DNA from: Podocnemis expansa
Taxonomy: Eukaryota; Chordata; Testudines; Podocnemididae
Reading direction: 5' to 3'
DNA length: 64,000 nt
Assembly (NCBI GenBank): GCA_007922195.1
Contig: ML682067.1
Location: 10,042,112-10,106,111 of the forward strand
In this document: positions 57,132-64,000 of the stretch, one piece after another
Layout: every line of letters starts with the position of its first letter
Position numbering within the stretch: position 1 is the stretch's first letter
Translations under genes and position numbers: made by a program
Notes under the pieces: generated by a model
Database searches by the model: none
What the model was told of the DNA's origin: nothing
What the model saw: the letters and a program-made list of their open reading frames with translations, nothing else

Positions 57132-57254
57132 GGTTTGGTGTGGACCCCGCGCTGCAGATCGATGTGCTGTCGGAGCTGCAGCTGGGGAATGCCGTAGCCG
57201 GAGTGCTACAAGTCCAAGGGCTGCACAATGGGAGCAAAGCGTTTCTCTTCCAAG
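57132..57254 (+). CDS. NELL2: NELL2 coding exon 2 (start of the laminin-G/TSPN domain)
   Basis: 123 bases, starting in phase 1. The product begins GFGVDPALQIDVLSELQLG and ends GLHNGSKAFLFQ, collinear and nearly the same as NELL2 of other vertebrates, and closer to it than to NELL1 (where the block reads FGMDP.LQMDI). The potential glycosylation site NGS is kept. The acceptor is TTTTAG, the donor GTATGG at 57255, and the exon ends one base into the next codon. The next exon (rest of the TSPN domain) is not in the window, so the gene is partial here. Confidence 0.95.
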
Positions 57255-59671
57255 GTATGGAGCAGCTTTTCTGTGCTACAGGCTGGGGTCAACTGAGGCT
57301 GTTTGAATAATTTCTGAACTTGCTGGCAAACGTCTTGGACTAAACTTTTGCATTAGCTTGATGGCTGACAGTGTTCCTGTGGGATGATGCACAGATGATC
57401 CATTTTTAACAGCAAGGTTGCTTCCTGCTCTTCAAACGTCATAGTTTTTCCCCGCTCTCCTTGTCTGCCGTTCACTCTCATCCCCCCTCCCCCCTTTTTT
57501 CTTTTTGATTGATGGAAACTTAATTAACGTACAGCAGGAAAGATGATGGCAGATGGTTTAGTTCGTGAGTCACAGGGAGCAATGAATAATAACAACACAC
57601 TTCTGGGTTGGGGGCAGTTGATTTAGCTAGGAAAGGCTAAGCCAAGCTCTAATCCTAGCTATGATGATACTCACTGAAAGTTTTATGTGAATAGGGCAAA
57701 ATGCTGAAATGATCTGTCCAGAAGCCCAATTCATGGGGCTAAAAAATTGAGCACTGTTTGGGGGAAGGGGTCCATCTGAACTGTAATGTTGCACTTATTG
57801 GAAGATAGAAAAAAACCTGATTATTTTCCCTATGCAGACAAGGGAAAGAAAGCAGAAATCTTGCCACAGTTTGAATAAATTAATACCAGGTCTTAACCCC
57901 CAAAATAAAATAAAATAAAAAAAAAACAACCTGTATAATCTGGATCTCATTTTTAATGAAACAATATAATTTGAACTCATTTGGATTGCTTATTTTGTCT
58001 ATAACTGTTAATTTTTAATTATGGTTTTAAAATGTCATGGGGTTTTAAATCAAGCTGCTGACAGGAGTAAATTCTGAGAGAAAGAAAACTCATCCTTCAT
58101 TTGTAAAAGTAAGCCTGAAAGGCGTATATGTGAAAGCAGGTCTCTCATCTGACAGATGTTACAATGTGCTTTTTAAACGTGACTAAGGAGCAGGGTAGAT
58201 GGTTCAACGTATGGTAGAATGAGACTAAAACCCTGCATTACCCTGCAGTTTTAAAACGGAGGGTTGATTGTTAGCATCATTTGTTGGGTTTAGGAGTTTT
58301 TACTCTGCTTTGAAATGATTACAGATGCAACAGGCAAGAAACAGGACTATCCATAGAGTACAGTTGTAATTTGAGAGAGGTATAATACGGGAAGAGAAGT
58401 TCTTTGTCCCTTTTTGCATTAATGAGATACTGTATTCAAAAGCTCATAGTCATGGAAGGGCTTTTTAACGGGGATCTCCATAGTGTGTTTTCCTGGTGCA
58501 ACCGGCATGTGTCACTATGGTCATTAACAATGAAGAATCAGCATATGCCTTCAGAAAGGAGCAAATTGGAACATGCAGTATTTAAATGGAAATAGGCTAA
58601 TCGTTTCAGAGCATCAATTTCTGCGTGAATGGATAGTTCTTAGAATGGCAACATGCTCGTGTGGCTTCCTGTTTTGTGTCTTCAAATAGTAGTAACATGT
58701 AGCTAGTTGTTCCAATTTAAGGCCTTGTCCTGTTTTCGGTGGAGAAAAGTCAAATCCCCCATTAACTTCAATGGTAATAGGACTGACCATTTTCAAAAAC
58801 AGTCCATTTTGTTGTATGTTTTCTCAGTGTTTGGACAAACATTGCTAGGGTGACTAAAAATGTTGGAGGCTTCTTAACTACTGCCTTCCTCCTGGTCTGG
58901 TAACTGATATGTAGTTCTCAGATGCCTCGCCAATCTAATCAAATACCGTGCTTCTTTTAAAGGTCAAGGACCCGAAACAAATGGGGCTGAAAGAACCTGA
59001 AACTTTCAGACAGAATTTTTGTTGTTGTTATTTATGTCCCTCGTCCCGGTATCTAATAAAAACACCACCACCTTTGTCAAAGGTGGCAGCTGAAGGCACG
59101 TCATGCCTTGCAGGATTGGATATATTTCTCCTGTTGCTGTATGACTGACTAACTGAATTGCTGACAATAAAGAGAGACTTCACTGGATGGACAGACTTTT
59201 GTTTTTCTTGCATTTAGAGAATTGCCAGAGCGTATCAGACTGGTGCTCTGTTTGGTCATTTTTATCCTAGTCTTAGACAATAAACCACCGGGTGAAGATC
59301 CTCTTTACTCCAATATATGAATTTGCTGAATTCAAAATTATTGATTTTTGGTTTTCCTTCCCCTTGCCAGGGGTCAAGTCATAGATATAAATCCTTAGTC
59401 ATATTCTGAAAGAGCCAACCAGTAAGTGGTTAAAATGAACAGACCCGAGACTTATCCTAGATTCTTTACTAGCTCTCTATGGTATTCCTTCAGAAAACTG
59501 AAGATTTGTCAGATAGCTTAACTGCAGTTTTTCTGATGTGTTTATCAAGAGTGTCTTAGGGCCTACACCTTCAGCTGATGTAAATCAGTGTAGCTTCTAG
59601 TAATTATTTAATCGTGTTGCTGCTTCCATCAAAGTTCTCAGCAAAATTGAATGGGACCAAAATCAGACCCT

Positions 59672-59703
59672 TAATTCATAGAATCATAGGGTTGGAAGGG
59701 CCA
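59672..59703 (-). repeat. CR1 3' terminal scrap
   Basis: TTCATAGAATCATAGGGTTG, GAAGGGCC is the reverse of the CR1 end with its ATTCTATGA octamer. Confidence 0.7.
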
Positions 59704-60104
59704 TCAATCCTATTCACAGAAAAAAATCATGTTATAATTATTTAAAAAGCATAAAAAATGGATGCAGAATGTATTGTCTTTAAACATTTAGAGGAGTGGA
59801 GGTATGAACAGATAAGAGTCACAGGACAGTTAAAGAAACAGAAGGGAAAAGTAAATGTCAAATACTGGACTTTTTCTTTCTCTCCTTCCCAGGAGAAAAA
59901 GTCATTTTGATGTAAGTCAGCGTTTTGCCTGAGAAGAGATTGTAGAACTGGGTATAAATTTTTACCACAGAGTTTTTTACTTGATTAGCCATTTAGATAG
60001 GAGACGTAGTTCAGCAATGAGGTATGAAAGTAGTTTCATTCTTTTATGGTTCCATCAGTAGAATCAAGATTGCTCCATATGAAGTTTCTGATTAAAAAAA
60101 TCAC

Positions 60105-60504
60105 NNNNNNNNNNNNNNNNNNNNNNNNNNNNNNNNNNNNNNNNNNNNNNNNNNNNNNNNNNNNNNNNNNNNNNNNNNNNNNNNNNNNNNNNNNNNNNNN
60201 NNNNNNNNNNNNNNNNNNNNNNNNNNNNNNNNNNNNNNNNNNNNNNNNNNNNNNNNNNNNNNNNNNNNNNNNNNNNNNNNNNNNNNNNNNNNNNNNNNNN
60301 NNNNNNNNNNNNNNNNNNNNNNNNNNNNNNNNNNNNNNNNNNNNNNNNNNNNNNNNNNNNNNNNNNNNNNNNNNNNNNNNNNNNNNNNNNNNNNNNNNNN
60401 NNNNNNNNNNNNNNNNNNNNNNNNNNNNNNNNNNNNNNNNNNNNNNNNNNNNNNNNNNNNNNNNNNNNNNNNNNNNNNNNNNNNNNNNNNNNNNNNNNNN
60501 NNNN
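60105..60504. other. Assembly gap
   Basis: 400 consecutive N. Frames across it are meaningless. Confidence 0.99.
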
Positions 60505-60575
60505 TGTCACCCTGATCCTGCACTGTTTAAGTCAATGGTGCTTTTGCTATTTACTTCAGTAGGATCAGGGTCAAG
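60505..60575. mobile_element. Old palindromic MITE fragment at the gap edge
   Basis: ACCCTGATCCTGCACTG and AGTAGGATCAGGGT are inverted around GTCAATGGTG and TTTACTTCAGT. Same broad family as 24333-24450. Confidence 0.6.
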
Positions 60576-60719
60576 CACTGTGTAGCTACAAGGGTTTCCA
60601 TAACTACAGAGACGTAATTACACCACAATGGTATGCACTTCAGTGTTTCTGATGAGAGCATACTTTTGCATGAGAAAATTGGGGGAAATCTTCTAAAAAT
60701 GATGGTATTGTAAAATATA

Positions 60720-61211
60720 TTATATAGTAGGCGTGGCCAAACTGCGGCTTGGGAACCACATGTGGTTCTTGAATAAAAAATTGTGGCTCCTGGAAGAACA
60801 TCAGCAAATCAATTTAGGAAAGCAGCACCAGCCTAGGAGTTCAGAAGGGGGTTGGGATGGTGGGGAGAAGTGCAGCATGGTTGGGGATGGCAGGAAGAAG
60901 TGCAGCATGGTTAGGATTTTAAAAAAACTCACCACTAGCCTGCAGTCTTCTACATCGAGCAGCAGCTAAGTTTTTACTGTATAGGCCTAATTTTCATGGT
61001 GACCTTAAGTAATAATTAGAATCTAACATTAGTAGGATTGATATTTGCCCTATTTGTATGATAAAATTAAATTGTTCAATTAATTTTAAACCTAGTAATT
61101 TTGGAGTAGGTAGAAGTACATAGCTATATGCCTCGGTGCGGCTCTCGAAGGTTTAATAATCAACTTATGTGGCTCTTGAGTTCCATAAGTTTGGCCACAC
61201 CTGTTATATAG
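60720..61211. mobile_element. hAT element with perfect 8-bp TSDs
   Basis: Element 60728-61203. Left TAGGCGTGGCCAAACT and right AGTTTGGCCACACCTG are inverted repeats; TTATATAG is duplicated exactly at 60720-60727 and 61204-61211. The inside has CACATGTGGTTCTTGAA and ATGTGGCTCTTGAGTTCC. Non-autonomous, within NELL2 intron 2. Confidence 0.92.
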
Positions 61212-61835
61212 TCTCCCAGCAATAATGAACACAGGTATGTCAAGAACTCTTTTAGGGGACATTCTCCAGTCTTGTAAGCCTTGACTTGAAAGGGTCACAA
61301 CCAAGAATACCAACTGAAAAATGGTATTTGCTGGTTGTGTATGACATGTCCCAGTATACAGTGATACAACCACTGAAGGATAAAAGGACCAAAACGATTA
61401 ACGGCTGCATTGATGAAACATGTACTGTTACAGTTCAGCCCACCAGTTGCATCTGGTATAAAGGAGTCACAGTTAGTTGTGGATTTAATAGCTGATATCT
61501 TTGAAGAAACTCCACTTTCTGCTCTTACATTTGTTACTCTGTATAATCAGATTGATAAGTTTATCCAGTAGGTTATCTTCCTTCAGCAGCAGGTTGTGCA
61601 GGCCCCTGTTAAGCCATTTATAAACTGACCTTTCACACAGGATTCTCTAACGGCTTACCACTGGACATAACCCTTTTTCTTTATGGCCTGTTCCAGATTT
61701 AGCACATCAGATTCTACTTTGATCAATCCAGCCATCTCCTGGACAGAGAGAAGTTTTACTGAACCGTTTACTCAATGCACACAAATAATTATGTAGCATT
61801 TCCATTTTCTGCCACCCACTAGCTTGTATGCAGGG
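61212..61835. other. Intron DNA, nothing recognised
   Basis: No supported frame or repeat end. Confidence 0.5.
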
Positions 61836-61922
61836 TTGCTATAGCCATGCTGGCTTGAGGATGTTAGAGAGACAAGGTGGTGAGGTAATATCTTTTAATG
61901 GACCAACTTCTGTTGGTAAGAG

Positions 61923-61964
61923 AGAGAAGCTTTCACGCTACTCAGCGAGCTGTTCCTCAGGTCT
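61923..61964 (-). ncRNA. Hammerhead-like motif in the PLE family B tail (decayed)
   Basis: On the minus strand: AGAC (61964-61961), CTGAGGA core (61960-61954), an extra A, a stem region of 18 bases that no longer pairs well, GAAA (61934-61931), GCTT, then CTCT. Helix I would pair at 3 of 4 positions. Layout as in family A, with a different helix I sequence. Confidence 0.4.
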
Positions 61965-62372
61965 GGGAAAGGCACTCAGGGTCACAGCTAAATACAAATT
62001 TAAACAGATACTTTAGTATTGAGTATTTAGCACATATTCTAATGGACCATTCAAGGTGAAGTGAGCTGTAGGCACAGGACAAAAAGGAAGGCTAGTGAAT
62101 TACAGAATGTTTTAATAAATCATAAAGCCAGTGTCTTTATAAAGACTATAATTTTTTAGTCTCTAGGTAATCTGTGAATTTAAGCTCTTGGGCTCATCTT
62201 TTGACCGTTGTACAAGTTTCCTTTGAGGATCTGGAACAGATAGGTCAGGTACAGTGATCACTTTGTGAAAAGTGTTCACCCACGAGCCCATATGCTGTTT
62301 TAGTCTTTTAACATTTTCCTATGTGGCTTCATTCAAGAACATAGTGATTGTTTGGTTTCACCCACATTATTG

Positions 62373-62440
62373 ATGTTTCAGAGGGGTAGCTGTGTTAGTC
62401 TGTTTTAGGAAACAGACAAGGAGTCCTGTAACATTTAATG
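62373..62440 (-). mobile_element. PLE family A tail end inserted in PLE family B
   Basis: GTTTCAGAGGGGTAGCTGTG, TTAGTCTG and ACAAGGAGTCCTGTAACATT are the reversed distal tail of family A. Confidence 0.65.
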
Positions 62441-62819
62441 CAGTGGATGAGGCATTCCACATGTTTTTTTTCCCTGTACGTTAGAAGAGGCAAGCTCACC
62501 TCGTAGTGGTCTTATAAATATTTGCTTGACTGTGTGTAAGATCCATGATCCACGCTAGGTATCTGTTGGTAAAAGGCTTTGACATCACCATCTGAAAACA
62601 CTGTTAGTACTATGGTGTTTCCTTATCTGTCCACTTGATCACAAAAATCATTAGCTCAAAGTCTACCAAGTACAGTATTTTTCTGATTCCACCTTCATCT
62701 GCATGACCAGTGAATTGTGCTTTTGCCATGTTAAAGTACCAGTTGTAATACTTATAGCAACCAAAGGTCATATTGGGGTATTGTAAAGGAGCAACTCTGG
62801 CACCCAAAGCAGAACTAAG

Positions 62820-62955
62820 GCTAGGTTTACACAGTATAACCATGTCACTGAAGGGTGTGAAAAATTCACCCCGCCCACCCAAGCAACATAGTAAAATCAA
62901 CCGAATCGTCCACATAGAAAGTGCTATGTTGGTTGGAAAGCTTTTCCTGTTAAAA
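62820..62955. mobile_element. Inverted-repeat element fragment, GGTTTACAC type
   Basis: AAGGCTAGGTTTACACAGTA is a left end of the GGTCTACAC kind; the inside has CACCCCGCCCACCC and GAATCGTCC. It is cut off by the PLE insertion at about 62955. Confidence 0.4.
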
Positions 62956-62957
62956 AA

Positions 62958-64000
62958 AAGAAAACAACAAGGAGTTGTGTGGCACTTTAAGACTAACAGA
63001 TTTATTTTTTCATGAGCTTTTGTGGGAGAAGATTCCACTTCCTCAGATGCTTCGAAGATGGGTGAACTTACAGAAAGGAATGAAACTAAATGCAAGGGGG
63101 TGTAAAAAATAGGATCAGGTCATAAAGTAACAGCAAATCAGAGCAGTTTACAGGCTCAAACCATGGGAAGCCTGAAGTCAAATTACCCTTTGTAATGGGA
63201 AAAGAATCCATAATCTCGATTGAGTCCTGCTTTCACAGAATTTAGTTTGCATATTAATTCGAGTTCAGCTGTTTCTCTTTGGAGTCTTGATGTCCCAGGT
63301 ACATCTCTAACGACAGTCGTTAACAAATCCATCATGGAGTGATTAGGAAGATGGAAGTGCTCAGCAACTGGTTTCTTTGTTCTTTGATTTCTGATATCAG
63401 TTCTGTGCTCATTCAGTCTCATACGGAGTGATTGTCCTGTTTGTCCAATATGTAAGGTGTTGGGGCATTTCTTGCACATGATGGCACAGAGCATATTAGT
63501 AGATGAGCAGGTAAAATGAGCCTTTGATGGAGTAGCAGGCTTGATTAGGACCTATGATGGTGTCTGTTGTGTAGATATGTGGGCAGACTTGGCAGCATGG
63601 TTTTTTTGCAGGGGTGCGTGCCTGCTTCAATGTTCTTGTTGTTAGATCTGTAGTTGCTGGTGAGTATCTGTTTAAGATTAGGGGGCTGCCTATAAGCAAG
63701 GAGTGGTCTGTCTCCTAATGCTTGAGAGAGAGAGGGAACTTCTTTAGAATAGGCTGTAGGTCCTTAATGATCTTTTGCAGAAGTCTGACTTGAGGATTGT
63801 ATGTGGTGACTAGTGGTGTTCTGTTGCTTTCTTTCTTGGGTCTCTTCTGTAGTAGATGACTTCGGGGAACCCGTCTAGCTCTGTCAATTTGTTTTCTTAC
63901 TTCCCCAGGTGGGTACTGTAGTTTCAAAAATGCTTGATAGAGATCCTCAAGATGTCTATCTCTGAGGGATCAGAGCAGATACGGTTATATCTTAGGGCTT
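62958..64000 (-). pseudogene. PLE family A copy, near-identical to 39490-40640, frame-broken
   Basis: Runs from the tail (CAAGGAGTTGTGTGGCACTT) through the nuclease and linker and leaves the window in the RT end. Three adjoining frames (63927-63715, 63699-63496, 63494-63183) are one protein broken by single-base indels near 63740, 63605 and 63514. In the nuclease both family tyrosines are gone: LCAIM where the other copy has VYAIM, and LHIGQTG where it has LYIGQTG. The C-terminal 80 residues match the other copy exactly. Recent insertion, but inactive. Its hammerhead-like block (63011-63050) has AAAA for GAAA. Confidence 0.92.

Larger units (their letters stand above)
56040..57260 (+). promoter_or_regulatory. 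NELL2: NELL2 CpG-island promoter
   Basis: CpG-dense, GC-rich DNA spans the promoter, exon 1, intron 1 and exon 2, unlike the AT-rich surroundings. Visible elements are E-boxes CACGTG (56078-56083 and 56198-56203), an inverted CCAAT box (ATTGG, 56445-56449) next to CCCCGCCCC GC boxes, and further GGGGGCGGGG near 56480. No TATA box is placed close to a likely start. Transcription probably starts around 56500-56560, inferred from the GC boxes, but the exact site cannot be read from the sequence. Confidence 0.75.
61836..62600 (-). pseudogene. PLE family B copy, broken
   Basis: The left end is the tail: GCTATAGCCATGCTGGCTTG, TAATATCTTTTAATGGACCA, ACTTCTGTTGGTAAGAGAG. Further right, minus-strand codons read NNVGETKQSLCS then MKPHRKMLKD, the YVGET version of the GIY-YIG second motif. 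Beyond 62440 come the Cys-rich linker part and then unassigned sequence. Several stops. A family A tail end (62373-62440) is inserted in the nuclease region. Another family B piece is at 297-665. Confidence 0.75.
57255..64000 (+). other. NELL2: NELL2 intron 2 (partial)
   Basis: Begins GTATGG and runs past the window end. It holds a CR1 scrap, an assembly gap, a MITE, a hAT element and PLE copies, described separately. 57300-59660 has no recognised feature. No sequence coding for the next TSPN segment was seen outside the gap. Confidence 0.8.

Noticed and set aside
56923..57306. 127-codon frame crossing NELL2 intron 1 and exon 2
   Set aside because: Wrong frame for exon 2; the spliced reading gives the conserved NELL2 protein.
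60046..60585. Open frames of 140-179 codons
   Set aside because: Made of the 400-base N gap.

Overview
This window looks like non-avian sauropsid nuclear DNA, most likely from a turtle. The grounds are the repeat mix: CR1 LINEs, two Penelope-like element (PLE) families, many hAT and Harbinger-type DNA transposons with readable target-site duplications, Ty3/gypsy remnants, a CORE-SINE, and short inverted-repeat elements built from TTTCGAAATAA-like units. There is one gene. The 5' end of NELL2 (a secreted neuronal EGF-like/thrombospondin-N glycoprotein) lies on the + strand, with a CpG-island promoter (about 56040-57260), a first coding exon for a signal peptide (56683-56737), a 394-bp intron, and a second coding exon (57132-57254) whose product is nearly collinear with vertebrate NELL2. 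The rest of the window to 64000 is intron 2; no third exon is visible. A 400-base N gap lies at 60105-60504.

About 56 kb upstream of NELL2 is intergenic and dense in transposons. From left to right: PLE fragments (113-665); a hAT element with perfect TSDs (2567-3108); a CORE-SINE and a PLE tail (4748-5335); a gypsy pol remnant and LTR (6548-8540); a CR1 LINE 5' half (8541-10140) and RT fragment (11835-12070); hAT and inverted-repeat elements (13025-24717); a long antisense CR1 region (25668-27370); a hAT (27454-27824); two LTR-like blocks with a 0.84-kb inverted-repeat element inserted (28080-31597); a second gypsy-type LTR (33055-33990); a PLE tail palindrome (35951-36207); a Harbinger transposase gene split by PLE insertions, one carrying an open 305-codon frame with a GIY-YIG nuclease (38726-41272); a hAT inside another hAT (45835-46500); large inverted-repeat elements (47881-48387, 50824-51933); and a second PLE palindrome (55100-55425).

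The most interesting signal is a conserved 41-base block in the 3' tails of PLE family A. It fits a minimal hammerhead ribozyme: helix I GCAT/ATGC, a CTGANGA core, a 6-bp helix II, GAAA, then the self-complementary AGCT. The second PLE family has a related layout with a different helix I. Two tail copies are arranged as near-perfect head-to-head palindromes with equal-length arms.

Most long open frames outside NELL2 and the PLEs are chance or transposon-derived. All family assignments come from reading the sequence by eye; no database search was run.
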